This document shows, piece by piece, positions 26,473 through 36,743 of a stretch of 64,000 nucleotides of DNA. Positions within the stretch are counted from its first letter, which is position 1. Each line of letters opens with the position of its first letter. Made by a program: the position numbers and the translations under genes. The notes below the pieces were generated by a model. It saw nothing but the letters and a program-made list of their open reading frames with translations. It made no database searches and had not been told where the DNA came from. The stretch is from Micropruina sp. (GTDB lineage: Bacteria > Actinomycetota > Actinomycetes > Propionibacteriales > Propionibacteriaceae): assembly GCA_016711205.1 (NCBI GenBank), contig JADJTM010000002.1, positions 248,001-312,000 of the forward strand, written 5' to 3'.

Positions 26473-27924
26473 TCAGCGAACCACGCCGTTGTCCGTCGTG
26501 GCTGCGGGGCGATCCGACTCGTCCAGCCATTCGCGAAAGAACCCGGTGAGGTCATCGGGGGTCGCATCGTCGGCGTGCCGGCGGAAGTCCTCCAGGCTGC
26601 GGGCCCCCGGCTGTTGCGCCCACACCTTCAGCATGGCGAAGAACGCCTGATCGCCCATCCGGGAGCGCAGCGCGTGCACCGCGGCCGGGCCACGGTCGTA
26701 GACCCGTTCGAACAGGTGCTCACGGCCCGGGTCCGACAGCGGTGGTGACCAGAAGCTGCGGCTACCGGCGCTGTAGACCCCCCGGAAGTTGTCGCCGGGG
26801 TCGCTGTCGGTGGCGGTCAACCACTGTGCATAGCTGGCCAGGCCCTCGTTGTCGAACAGGTCGTTCCACTGCGCCAGGGTCACCGTGTCGCCAAGCCACA
26901 TGTGCGCCAGTTCATGGTTCAGCAGATCGTCCGAGCCGATCCCCCGATTGCTGTAGACCGGGCGCATCGCCGTTTCGAGCCCGGCCCAGTAGAAGTCGAC
27001 CCCGCCCACGAACCCACCGGTGCCGCTGAACGGGTACGGCCCCAGGTATTCCTCCAGCCGCCTGATCGCGGACGGGGTTCCGGCCAGCCAGCGCAGCGCC
27101 TTGCTCTGATCGGATGCGCTGAGCCGCTCGCTTACCGCATGGACGAACGGACGTCCGTCCGCGATGCCCTGCTCGATCCGGTACTGCCCGACGGCGAGGA
27201 AGCTCGCATAGGTGACCGTGGGTGCGTCCACCTGCCAGGACCAGCGGTCGCGCCCAGCCTCGGACGGGTCGGCACCGTGGGTGATCAGGCGGCCTGCGCA
27301 GATGGCCTCGACACCCTTGGGCACACTGACGGTGAAGTCCATGGTGGCGGCGTCGCTGGGATGGTCGTTGGCGGGGTACCACAGCGAGGCGCTGAACGGC
27401 TCACCGGCGATGACGAACTCGTTGCCCGCCCGGTAGTACGCGCCCAGGTTCTGCATCGCGCCCCGGCCCGGATCCCCCGCGTAGTCGATGGTCACGGTGA
27501 AGACCCCTCCGCCGGGTAGCGCCGGCTTTGCAGGGTCCACGCGTGGGGCACGCACGCCGAGGTCATCGCCGCGTTGCTCGAAGGTGGCGGGGAGTCCGTT
27601 CACGGTTGCGGCGCGCGCCGTCAGGTGCAGGTCGAGGTGCACCAGGTCCAGATCCTGCACGGCGGTCGCGGTGATGGTGGTGGTGCCCTGCAGTTCGCTG
27701 CCCGGCGCGCCGGCGCGCACCTGCACGGCGTAGTGCTGCACGTCGTAGCCGCCGCCCCCGGCGTGCGGGTAGTAGGGGTCACCCAACCCCGCACCGCCCC
27801 GGACCTCGGGGGACGGCCCGGCCGGTTCGGGCGATCGGCTCGCCAGCAGCGCGGCCACCAACGCCAGCACCGCCAGAACGGCGGCCAGCGTCAGCCAGAG
27901 CCTCTCCACGCGCGACACCCTCAC
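26473..27924 (-). CDS. M1 family metallopeptidase, membrane-anchored
   Basis: About 483-residue zinc aminopeptidase of the M1 family. The zinc motif HELAHMW and the downstream ligand glutamate in DNEGLASY are spaced as in the family, and GLETAM stands at the GxMEN substrate loop. An N-terminal hydrophobic segment (LWLTLAAVLAVLALVAALLA) predicts export with membrane anchoring. Length is near the short actinobacterial form that lacks the large C-terminal helical domain. The start is uncertain: GTG at 27924 or 27918, neither with a clear ribosome binding site. It ends at the shared terminator. Confidence 0.85.
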   Translation of the reverse strand: MRVSRVERLWLTLAAVLAVLALVAALLASRSPEPAGPSPEVRGGAGLGDPYYPHAGGGGYDVQHYAVQVRAGAPGSELQGTTTITATAVQDLDLVHLDLHLTARAATVNGLPATFEQRGDDLGVRAPRVDPAKPALPGGGVFTVTIDYAGDPGRGAMQNLGAYYRAGNEFVIAGEPFSASLWYPANDHPSDAATMDFTVSVPKGVEAICAGRLITHGADPSEAGRDRWSWQVDAPTVTYASFLAVGQYRIEQGIADGRPFVHAVSERLSASDQSKALRWLAGTPSAIRRLEEYLGPYPFSGTGGFVGGVDFYWAGLETAMRPVYSNRGIGSDDLLNHELAHMWLGDTVTLAQWNDLFDNEGLASYAQWLTATDSDPGDNFRGVYSAGSRSFWSPPLSDPGREHLFERVYDRGPAAVHALRSRMGDQAFFAMLKVWAQQPGARSLEDFRRHADDATPDDLTGFFREWLDESDRPAATTDNGVVR

Positions 27925-28104
27925 AGCGTGCCATTGCCCAGCAACCAGCCGGTGAGGTGCAGCCGGACCGATCCCTGGCCGATCAGGGTGGTAGGCGGTG
28001 GTCGGTCGATCCTGGTCGCACTCAGCCCGGGGCCGGTTCACGCCACTTTGTGGTGGTTATATCGGTCGACCGCGGCCACGGCTGGGCGGCCCGTCACTTT
28101 CTGG

Positions 28105-28133
28105 TTGATTTGGATACCCCTGGTGGGTATCCA
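28105..28133 (+). promoter_or_regulatory. Orphan promoter with CsoR/RicR-like operator
   Basis: Within the 355-base gene-less stretch 27925-28279, GGATACCC-N5-GGGTATCC (28112-28132) is a perfect 8-bp inverted repeat containing TACCC-N5-GGGTA, the form of copper-responsive CsoR/RicR operators. It sits between a TTGATT (28105) and TATCCA (28128) pair with 17-base spacing. No plus-strand gene follows; the M1 peptidase lies to the left on the other strand. I see nothing else in the stretch. Confidence 0.5.
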
Positions 28134-28279
28134 TATCCACCACAAGTCGGCGTTTCGCTCAGAGCGCGGTGATTCGGTGCCCGGTCCCCGCTGATAACCA
28201 CCATAACCTTGCGCGCGGCCTCCGAATACGGCCGACGCGATGGCCCGACCGCCACCGGCTCGATCCGGCTGGGCAGTTT

Positions 28280-28885
28280 TCAGGCGCCGCGCAGCAGGTT
28301 CTCAAAATCGATGTCGCCGGCGAACTCGTCCTCTACCGGGGTGCCCGGATGCTCGACGACCAGCTGCCCGAACGCGCGCGCCGCCGACTCGACACGGGCG
28401 CTCAGCTGGCCGGACGAGTCGCCCCAGTCGCCGGTGGCGGCGAACACTCCGACCGGGGCGATCGCCGCCTTCAGGTAGTGGAACAGCGGCAGCATCGCGG
28501 TGTCGATCACCAGCGAGTGCCGCGCGGTGCCACCGGTCGCGGCCAACAACACCGGTCGCCCGGCCATCACGCCCTCGTCCATCAGGTCGAAGAACAGCTT
28601 GAACAGCCCCGAGTACGACGCGTTGAACACCGGCGTGACCACGATCACACCGACCGCCCGGCCGATCGCGCCGTACGCCTTCGTGAGCGCCGGCGAGGGC
28701 ACGTGGGTGGTCAGCTGGTGCGCCAGGTCGGACGCCAGCGTGCGCAGTTCGATCGTCACCTGCTCGACCGGCCGGCCGGCCGCGGCCAACACCCGCTGGG
28801 TCGCGTTGCCCAGCTGCGCCCCCAGCAGCTGGCTGGACGACGGCGTGCCGACCCCGGCGGTGATCACCACCACGGTGTCGCTCAT
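28280..28885 (-). CDS. NAD(P)H-dependent FMN reductase
   Basis: 201-residue flavodoxin-like NADPH-dependent FMN reductase (SsuE/MsuE-like, the group often annotated CE1759). It begins VVVITAGVGTPSSSQLLG with the phosphate-binding loop and contains the VVVTPVFNASYSGLFKLF segment. It would supply reduced FMN to the partner monooxygenase encoded upstream; its start overlaps that gene's stop by 4 bases, so the two are co-translated. Natural substrate of the pair is not known. Confidence 0.85.
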   Translation of the reverse strand: MSDTVVVITAGVGTPSSSQLLGAQLGNATQRVLAAAGRPVEQVTIELRTLASDLAHQLTTHVPSPALTKAYGAIGRAVGVIVVTPVFNASYSGLFKLFFDLMDEGVMAGRPVLLAATGGTARHSLVIDTAMLPLFHYLKAAIAPVGVFAATGDWGDSSGQLSARVESAARAFGQLVVEHPGTPVEDEFAGDIDFENLLRGA

Positions 28886-30045
28886 GCCTGCGCACCCGCT
28901 TCGGCAGCCTCGTACGGGCTACGTCCGGTGACGTCGTCGACGGCGGTGGGCAGCTCCGTCGACACCCTGCGCTCGGCCTCGGACGCCGCGACCAGCGACG
29001 CGTGCGTGGGAGCGTCCGGAACCTGCGCCGGACGACCCGCCGCGAAGCCCTCGCGCAGTTCCGGCAGAATCTCGCCGAGCAGGTCGAGTTGCTCCAGCAC
29101 GGTCTTCAGCGGCAGGCCGGCATGGTCGATCAGGAACAGCTGGCGCTGGTAGTCGCCCACCACTTCGCGGGATCTGAGCGTGCGCTCGATCACCTGCTGT
29201 GGCGAACCAACCACGAGCGGCGTCTGCGCCATGAACTCCTCCAGGCTGGGGCCGTGCCCATAGACCGGCGCCACGTCGAAGTACGGCCGGAACTCGGCCA
29301 CCGCGTCCTGGCTGTTGCGGCGCATGAAGAACTGCCCGCCCAGCCCGACGATGGCCGTGTCGGCCGGTCCGTGGCCGTAGTGCTCCCAGCGCCGGCGGTA
29401 CAGCTCGACCATCTGCCGGGTGTGGGTCTGCGGCCAGAAGATGTGGTTGTGAAAGAAACCGTCGCCGTAGAACGCGGCCTGCTCGGCGATCTGCGGGCTG
29501 CGGATCGAGCCGTGCCACACGAAGGGCGGCACGCCGTCCAACGGTTGCGGGGCCAGCGTGAAGCCCTGCAGCGGCGTGCGGAACTTGCCCTCCCAGTCGA
29601 CCACCGGCTCGCGCCACAGGCGGCGCAGCAGTGCATAGTTCTCAACCGCCAGGCTGATGCCGTCGCGAATGTCACGACCGAACCACGGATAGACCGGGCC
29701 GGTGTTGCCCCGACCGAGCATCAGGTCGACCCGGCCGTCGGCCAGGTGCTGCAGCACCGAGTAGTCCTCGGCGATCTTCACCGGATCGTTGGTGGTGATC
29801 AGCGTGGTGGCGGTCGACAGCAGAATCCGGTCGGTCTTCGCCGCGATGTAGCCCAGCAACGTGGTCGGGCTGGACGGGTGGAACGGCGGGTTGTGGTGCT
29901 CACCGTGGGCGAACACGTCCAGGCCGACCTCTTCGGCCTTCTGCGCGATCGCGACGGCGGCCTTGATGCGCTCGTGCTCGGTGGGGGTGACCCCGGTGGT
30001 CGGGTCGGTGGTGATGTCGCCGACGGTGAAGATGCCGAACTGCAT
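28882..30045 (-). CDS. LLM class flavin-dependent oxidoreductase
   Basis: 387-residue luciferase-like (TIM barrel) monooxygenase using FMNH2 provided by the adjacent reductase. Family segments include MQFGIFTVGDITTDP, HGEHHNPPFHPSSP, LMLGRGNTGPVYPWF and PPFVWHGSIRSPQIAEQA. The ATG at 30045 is chosen over one four codons upstream because GGGAG lies six bases before it. An inverted repeat that overlaps the probable -10 lies just upstream, implying a repressor. The substrate may be a sulfonate, alkane or xenobiotic; this is inference. Confidence 0.88.
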   Translation of the reverse strand: MQFGIFTVGDITTDPTTGVTPTEHERIKAAVAIAQKAEEVGLDVFAHGEHHNPPFHPSSPTTLLGYIAAKTDRILLSTATTLITTNDPVKIAEDYSVLQHLADGRVDLMLGRGNTGPVYPWFGRDIRDGISLAVENYALLRRLWREPVVDWEGKFRTPLQGFTLAPQPLDGVPPFVWHGSIRSPQIAEQAAFYGDGFFHNHIFWPQTHTRQMVELYRRRWEHYGHGPADTAIVGLGGQFFMRRNSQDAVAEFRPYFDVAPVYGHGPSLEEFMAQTPLVVGSPQQVIERTLRSREVVGDYQRQLFLIDHAGLPLKTVLEQLDLLGEILPELREGFAAGRPAQVPDAPTHASLVAASEAERRVSTELPTAVDDVTGRSPYEAAEAGAQA

Positions 30046-30058
30046 GACTGCTCCCAAG

Positions 30059-30076
30059 TAGTTGTCGCTTCAACTA
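30059..30076. promoter_or_regulatory. Operator-like inverted repeat upstream of LLM operon
   Basis: TAGTTG-N6-CAACTA (30059-30064 and 30071-30076) is an 18-bp palindrome starting 14 bases before the oxidoreductase ATG. On the minus strand the adjacent TATAGT could be a -10 hexamer partly inside it. The shape suits a MarR-type dimer. Confidence 0.55.
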
Positions 30077-30205
30077 TACTGCCCAACGCCGTGCCCCGCG
30101 AGGCTATTCCCTCCGCCTTCCTGCCAGGATCCACCTGCGCCCGACGTCCCACCGGCTCCGCCCGCGATCTCGACGCCCGGGACGTCCGCTTGCCACACTG
30201 ACCCG

Positions 30206-30985
30206 ATGGACGAAATGTCTCTCGCCCGCACCCTGCTGCGGCAGGCCGATCGCGTCGCGGTGCTCACCGGGGCCGGCATCTCGACGGCGTCCGGCATCGG
30301 TGACTTTCGTGGCCCGCAGGGCCGCTGGACCCTCGATCCCGAGGCCGAGAAGGTCTCGACCCTGTCGTGGTACCTCAGCGATCCGGACGTGCGCGCCCGG
30401 GCCTGGCGGTTTCGTGCCGAGTCGCCGGTCTACGATGCGCAACCCAACGCCGCGCACCGGGCGCTGGTCGGGCTCGAGCGTGGCGCCAGGCTGACCGGGC
30501 TGACCACGCAGAACACCGACGGCCTGCATCAGCTGGCCGGCTCGAACCCCGAGCTGGTGATCGAACTGCACGGCAACAGCCGCACCTGGCGGTGCGAGAC
30601 CTGCCGGGCCACCGGTCCGATGACCGACATGGTGGGACGGGTGCGCCGCGGCGAGGTCGACCCGCGCTGCCCGTACGACGGCGGCATCGTCCGGGCGACG
30701 ACGATTCTGTTCGAGGAGGCGCTCGACCCGGCCGTCATCGACGAGGCGGTGGCGTCGGTCGACGAGGCGGACGCGCTGCTGGTGATCGGCACCTCGCTGA
30801 GCGTTCACCCGGCGGCCGGACTGGTGCCGTACGCCCACCGGCGCGGGGTCGCGATGGTTCTCGTCAACGCCGAACCGACCGACTACGACGGGCTTGCGGC
30901 GTACGTGCTGCGCGACCCGATCGTGGTGGCTGTACCCGCTCTACTGCGCGCAGATGACGAACCCGTGTCGACGGCCAATGACTGA
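30206..30985 (+). CDS. Sir2 family NAD-dependent protein deacylase
   Basis: 259-residue sirtuin. GAGIS (22-26), DFRG (33-36), TQNTDGLH (101-108) and the catalytic histidine in ELHG (His122) are all present, so NAD-dependent deacylation is expected. The zinc module has Cys130, Cys133 and Cys155, but the fourth position reads Asp158 (CPYDGG instead of the usual CPxCGG). ATG at 30206 is preceded by CACACT ending six bases upstream. No acetyl-CoA synthetase or acetyltransferase gene is adjacent to hint at a target. Confidence 0.88.
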   Translation: MDEMSLARTLLRQADRVAVLTGAGISTASGIGDFRGPQGRWTLDPEAEKVSTLSWYLSDPDVRARAWRFRAESPVYDAQPNAAHRALVGLERGARLTGLTTQNTDGLHQLAGSNPELVIELHGNSRTWRCETCRATGPMTDMVGRVRRGEVDPRCPYDGGIVRATTILFEEALDPAVIDEAVASVDEADALLVIGTSLSVHPAAGLVPYAHRRGVAMVLVNAEPTDYDGLAAYVLRDPIVVAVPALLRADDEPVSTAND

Positions 30986-31087
30986 GACCTTTGCCCACAC
31001 TCTGGCGCTGCGGCCGTATTGACGCTTAGATGCGTTGCTAGCGGGAGCGGGGGGACGATTCCGGTGTCACAAGGTTGCAGCATGGTC

Positions 31088-31106
31088 ACAATCGACCAAC
31101 GATTGT
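31088..31106. promoter_or_regulatory. Palindrome upstream of liv operon
   Basis: ACAATCG-N5-CGATTGT is a perfect 7-bp inverted repeat 84 bases before the livJ start, in the only sizeable gap preceding the operon. It is a candidate operator for a regulator encoded elsewhere. Confidence 0.5.
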
Positions 31107-31189
31107 CCATCTGGCTTCGTTTGTGCGCAGTCGACCGCCATAGTTGCCGCATCATCGCGACGGCGGGTCGCGAGTGACAAGGAGGAAAT

Positions 31190-32413
31190 GTGCGTAACAA
31201 GAAGCTGCTCGGTGGCGCTGCCGCCCTGTTGAGCGCGTCGCTGCTGTTCGCCGGCTGTGGCAGCCGCAGCGAGCCGGCGGCCACGGCGACGGGCGGAGCT
31301 GCCACCAAGACCGCGAAGATCGGTGTGATTGCACCGCTGTCGGGCGATCTCTCGGCGCTGGGCCTGGGCATTCGCAACTCGGTCGACCTGGCCATCCAAG
31401 AGGCGAACAAGGCCAATGCCATTCCCGGCTGGAAGCTCGAACTGGCCGCCGAGGACGACCAGGCCACCCCCGACGTCGGCAAGAACGCCGCCACCAAGTT
31501 GTCGTCCGACGACGAGGTGGTCGGAGTCGTCGGCGCTCTCAACTCCTCAGTCAGCCAGCAGGTGATTCCGGTACTGCAGCCGGCTCGCATCGTCCAGGTG
31601 TCACCGGCCAACACCGGTCCGTCGCTCACCATGGGTGCGGACTTCCTCACGGCGCCCAAGCGCCCCTACGACAACTTCTTCCGTACCTGCACCACGGACC
31701 TGATCCAGGGCAAGGTGGCCGCCCAGTACCTGCTGGAGTCGGGCATCAAGCAACTGGCCACCATCCATGACAAGAAGATCTACGGCCAGGGCCTGGTGGG
31801 CGCGGTGACCGAGAACTTCAAGGCGGGCGGCGGCACCATCGTGGCGGCCGAGACGATCAACCCCGACGACAAGGACTTCGGCCCGGTCGTCACCAAGGTC
31901 AAGGGCGCCAACCCGCAGGCCGTCTTCTACGGTGGCGAGTACCCGCAGGCGGGCCCGTTGTCGAAGCAGATGAAGGCTGCCGGCCTCAAGGTTGCGCTGA
32001 TGGGCGGCGACGGCATTTTCGACCCGACCTTCATCGAGCTGGCCGGCGATGCCGCCAACAACGACCTGGCCACCTCCGTCGGCGAGCCGGTGGACACCGC
32101 CGAGTCGGCACAGGCCTTCATCGCGGCCTACAAGGCGGCCGGCTTCGAGGAGCCCTACGCGGCTTACGGCGCCCAGTCCTATGACGCCGCCAAGGCGATC
32201 ATCGAGTCGCTGAAGACCAGCCTGCCGTCGGCGGCCGATGCCAAGTCCGCTCGTGAGGCGACCATCGCCGGCATGGCCAAGGTGAGCTTCACCGGCGCCA
32301 CCGGACAGGTCGCATTCGACGAGTTCGGCGACACCAAGTCGAAGGTGATCACCATCTACAAGGTCGAGTCCGGCAAGTGGGCGACGGTCAAGACCGTCGA
32401 CGTTTCAAGCTGA
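31190..32413 (+). CDS. livJ: Branched-chain amino acid ABC transporter substrate-binding lipoprotein
   Basis: 407-residue type 1 periplasmic-binding protein of the LivJ family. It has a lipoprotein signal with lipobox LFAGC (Cys23), then KIGVIAPLSGDLSALGLGIRNSVDLA at the start of the Leu/Ile/Val-binding fold. The GTG at 31190 is preceded by AAGGAGG; an ATG two bases earlier is out of frame. It is the first gene of a complete livJHMGF order. Branched-chain amino acids are the usual ligands, but urea or amides are possible for this family. Confidence 0.92.
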   Translation: MRNKKLLGGAAALLSASLLFAGCGSRSEPAATATGGAATKTAKIGVIAPLSGDLSALGLGIRNSVDLAIQEANKANAIPGWKLELAAEDDQATPDVGKNAATKLSSDDEVVGVVGALNSSVSQQVIPVLQPARIVQVSPANTGPSLTMGADFLTAPKRPYDNFFRTCTTDLIQGKVAAQYLLESGIKQLATIHDKKIYGQGLVGAVTENFKAGGGTIVAAETINPDDKDFGPVVTKVKGANPQAVFYGGEYPQAGPLSKQMKAAGLKVALMGGDGIFDPTFIELAGDAANNDLATSVGEPVDTAESAQAFIAAYKAAGFEEPYAAYGAQSYDAAKAIIESLKTSLPSAADAKSAREATIAGMAKVSFTGATGQVAFDEFGDTKSKVITIYKVESGKWATVKTVDVSS

Positions 32414-32421
32414 TTCAGCTG

Positions 32422-32451
32422 GCTGACGCCCTCCCGAGGGAGGGCGTCAGC
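32422..32451 (+). terminator. 13-bp stem-loop between livJ and livH
   Basis: GCTGACGCCCTCC pairs perfectly with its complement around a CGAG loop, 8 bases after livJ and 35 before livH. Position inside the operon suggests partial termination or 3'-end protection that raises binding protein over permease levels. Confidence 0.75.
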
Positions 32452-32486
32452 CGCGCTCAAGACTCGACAACGACAGGAGTCGGCGG

Positions 32487-33442
<956 letters not shown>

Positions 33443-33446
<4 letters not shown>

Positions 33447-35173
33447 ACGTGATCATTCCCGACGACGTCAAGGTTCGCTTCCGGGTGCCCGCCCGCATCA
33501 TCGGCCTGGTGGGCTGCACGCTGATGATCGCGTCCATCTTCATGTCCTGGTCGTACGGCCACACGGTGCTGGACGACGTGGGCTACTGGGGTGCGCCCTC
33601 TCCCCTGCAGCTCTACTACGCGGTGCTGCCGGTGCTCGGCGTCCTACTGCTGGCGGTGCCGTTGCTGGGTCGGGGACGCCTTGGCCGGTGGGCCAAACTC
33701 GTGGCCTGGAACACCTCGGCCAAGACGTGCGCGATCTGGTCGCTGGCCGTGACGGCGGTGATGATCGCGTCGATCGCCATCGGTCTCGGGGGCTTGGTCA
33801 ACGTCGATCCAGGGGGCTGGGTGGCGCTGGCCGGCGCCTTGATCGCCGTGGCCAGCACGTTGTTCCTCCCCGATTCGCCGGATCCGAACCTGTACCGGCT
33901 GAAGAGCCCGCAGTGGGTGCAGATCCTGGCCATCGTCGGGGTGATGGCTGTGCTGCTGTTCGGCGCGGCGTACCTGCTGAACTTCGAGAACGCCGACCAG
34001 TTTCTGACCTTCGGCGCCTCAGTGGTCGGCGTGGTGATGGTGCTGCGCCAGTTCGGCATCTTCAGCTGGCTGAGCATTGCAGCGGCCAACAACAACCGCG
34101 TGCTGGTGACGTCGGCCTTCGTGGTCGCGTTCGCTTTTCCGTTCACCCAGAACGGATCGGATGCCAACATGTCGATCGCTTCACAGGTGCTGATCTTCGC
34201 CGCCACCGCCCTCGGCCTCAACATCGTGGTCGGTCTGGTCGGCTTGCTGGACCTCGGCTACATCGCCTTTCTCGGCGCGGGTGCCTTCACGGCGGCCATT
34301 CTCTCCGGCTCGGCCTTCGCCACGATCGACTGGGTGCCGCCGTTCTGGTTGACCGTGCTGATCGCGGGCACGGTGTCCTCATTGCTCGGCCTGTTGATCG
34401 GCGCGCCCACCCTGCGGGTATCGGGTGACTACCTGGCCATCGTCACGCTGGCGTTCGGCGAGATCTTTCGAATCACCATGAACAACCTCGACGGCAACGA
34501 CGGACCGAACCTGACCAATGGCTCCAACGGCATCTCGGCGATTCCCGACCTCAACTTCTTCGGGTTCGACTTCGGCAAGGCGCACGTGATCTTCGGCATC
34601 GACATCGGCCGGTTCGCCAACTACTACTGGCTGATGTTGGTGGTGATCGCGATCATCATCGTGGTGTTCATGAACCTGAACTATTCGCGGATCGGCCGCG
34701 GCTGGGTGGCCATCCGCGAGGACGAACTGGCCGCCGAAGCGATGGGCGTCAACACCTTCGCGCTCAAGCTGCTCGCCTTCGCCGGCGGCGCGTTCCTGGC
34801 CGGCGTGGCCGGCGCGGTCAAGGCCCACTACGACGTGTCGGTCACCCCCGACCAGTACGTCTTCCTGGAGTCGGCCTTCCTGCTCGCTGCGGTCGTGCTC
34901 GGCGGTATGGGCACGGTGATGGGCGTGCTGATCGGCGCCACCATCCTCAAGCTGCTTCCCGAGAAGCTGCGCTTCTTCTCCGACTACCGGCTGCTGCTGT
35001 TCGGGCTGCTGATGGTGATCATGATGCGGTTCCGGCCCGAGGGCATCATCGCCGACGAGCGCCGCCAGCTGGAGTTCCACGACGAGGACGACGCCCTCGC
35101 CGTCGAGATCCAGGAAGAGATGCGGGCCAAGCACGTCCACCTCAATCCCGAGCCGAAGGAGTGGGATCTGTGA
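33443..35173 (+). CDS. livM: Branched-chain amino acid ABC transporter permease LivM, long form
   Basis: 576-residue permease. The C-terminal 330 residues are the canonical LivM channel (LNIVVGLVGLLDLGYIAFLGAGA, LVTLAFGEIFR-type loop seen as IVTLAFGEIF, AVVLGGMGTVMGVLIGA). The first 230 residues add extra membrane segments (IIGLVGCTLMIASIFMSWSYG and several more) absent from short LivM proteins; long forms occur in some actinobacteria. A polar acidic tail of about 45 residues follows the last helix. It is translationally coupled to livH (ATGA) and livG (GTGA). Confidence 0.9.
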
Positions 35174-36033
35174 GCCAGACAATCACTGACGGTCACAGCG
35201 TCGACACCGGCACAGTGCTGCTCGGGGCGTCCGCGGTCACCATGCGGTTCGGCGGCCTGACCGCGGTCAACAACGTCAGCCTGAACGTGCACAGCGGCGA
35301 GATCGTCGGTCTGATCGGGCCGAACGGCGCCGGCAAGACCACCTTGTTCAATTGCCTGACCGGGCTCTACCGGCCGACCTCCGGCGAAGTGCGCTTTCTC
35401 GGTGAGGTGTTGCCGCCCAAGCCGCGCCTGGTGGTTCGTCGCGGCATGGCCCGCACCTTTCAGAACATCCGGCTGTTTCACAACATGACCGCCCTCGAGA
35501 ACGTCATGGTGGGCATGTACAGCCGCACCCAGACCAACGCCATCGACGCGGTGTTCCGGCTGCCGCGACACCGACGAGAAGAACTCGCGAGCACGGAACG
35601 GGCCAAGGAACTGCTCGACTTCGTCGGGCTGAGCAAAGCCGCCGACACCCTGTCCCGCAACCTGCCCTACGGCGACCAGCGTCGGTTGGAGATCGCGCGG
35701 GCGCTGGCCACCGAGCCCAAGCTGCTGCTGCTGGACGAGCCGACCGCCGGCATGAACCCCCAAGAGACCCGGCAAGCAGAGGAACTGATCTTCCGAATCC
35801 GCGACCTGGGGCTCGCCGTGCTGGTGATCGAGCACGACATGCGGTTCATCTTCAACCTGTGCGACCGGGTCTGCTGCCTGGTCCGCGGCGAGGTGCTGAT
35901 CGAAGGCCCGGGCGAAGTGGTGCAGAACGATCCTCGAGTGATCGAGGCCTACATCGGATCGTCCGAAACCGACGACGAGCCGGCCGTGCCCGCAGCCGAT
36001 GAGCCCGAGCAGAAGGGTGAGGCCGATGCTTGA
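35170..36033 (+). CDS. livG: Branched-chain amino acid ABC transporter ATPase LivG
   Basis: 287-residue ATP-binding subunit. Walker A GPNGAGKT is at about residues 50-57, signature LPYGDQRRLEIARAL replaces the more usual LSYG, and Walker B reads LLLLDEPTAGMNP. The GTG at 35170 overlaps the livM stop and has AAGGAG eight bases upstream, preferred over the GTG at 35161. The acidic C-terminal tail overlaps the livF start by 8 bases. Confidence 0.92.
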   Translation: MSQTITDGHSVDTGTVLLGASAVTMRFGGLTAVNNVSLNVHSGEIVGLIGPNGAGKTTLFNCLTGLYRPTSGEVRFLGEVLPPKPRLVVRRGMARTFQNIRLFHNMTALENVMVGMYSRTQTNAIDAVFRLPRHRREELASTERAKELLDFVGLSKAADTLSRNLPYGDQRRLEIARALATEPKLLLLDEPTAGMNPQETRQAEELIFRIRDLGLAVLVIEHDMRFIFNLCDRVCCLVRGEVLIEGPGEVVQNDPRVIEAYIGSSETDDEPAVPAADEPEQKGEADA

Positions 36034-36733
36034 GGTCAAGCAACTGGTGGTGGCCTACGGCCGGGTGAACGCGGTCAAGGGCATCAGCTTCAACGTGGAG
36101 CAGGGCCAGATCGTCACCCTGCTGGGCACCAATGGGGCCGGCAAGTCCACCACCCTACGCACCATCTCCGGGCTCTTGACGCCGGTGTCCGGCGAGATGT
36201 GGTTCGAAGGCGAACGCCTGGACGGGGTCGCCGCGCACAAGGTGGTCGAGAAGGGCATCGCACAATCGCCGGAGGGACGCCGGCTGTTCCGGCAGATGTC
36301 CGTCGAGGACAACCTGCGGCTGGGCGCCTTCTCTCGCAAGGACGCAGCGGGCGTCCGGACCGACATGGACCGGATCTTCGACCTGTTCCCGGTGCTGGGC
36401 AGCCGGCGGACCGAGCGCGCCGGGCTCTTCTCCGGTGGCGAGCAGCAGATGCTTGCGATCGGCCGAGCGATGATGAGCCGTCCCCGCCTGCTGATGCTGG
36501 ACGAGCCGTCGATGGGCCTGTCGCCGATCATGATGCAACTGATCATGAGCACGATCCGATCGTTGCGCGACGAGGGAATCACGATTCTGCTGGTCGAGCA
36601 GAACGCCGCGGCGGCACTCAAGCTCTCGGACAAGGCGTACGTGCTCGAGGTCGGGCAGATCACCCTGGAGGGCACCGGGGAGCAGTTGCTCGGCGACGAC
36701 CGGGTCAAGCGCGCCTACCTCGGCGAGGACTGA
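36026..36733 (+). CDS. livF: Branched-chain amino acid ABC transporter ATPase LivF
   Basis: 235-residue second ATPase of the importer, with Walker A GTNGAGKS (34-41), signature FSGGEQQMLAIGRAM and Walker B LLMLDEPSMGLSP. ATG 36026 lies inside the end of livG with AGAAGGG upstream. It is the last gene of the operon; a cluster of palindromic repeats begins 11 bases after the stop and probably provides the transcript end. Confidence 0.93.
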   Translation: MLEVKQLVVAYGRVNAVKGISFNVEQGQIVTLLGTNGAGKSTTLRTISGLLTPVSGEMWFEGERLDGVAAHKVVEKGIAQSPEGRRLFRQMSVEDNLRLGAFSRKDAAGVRTDMDRIFDLFPVLGSRRTERAGLFSGGEQQMLAIGRAMMSRPRLLMLDEPSMGLSPIMMQLIMSTIRSLRDEGITILLVEQNAAAALKLSDKAYVLEVGQITLEGTGEQLLGDDRVKRAYLGED

Positions 36734-36743
36734 CGGGATGGTC

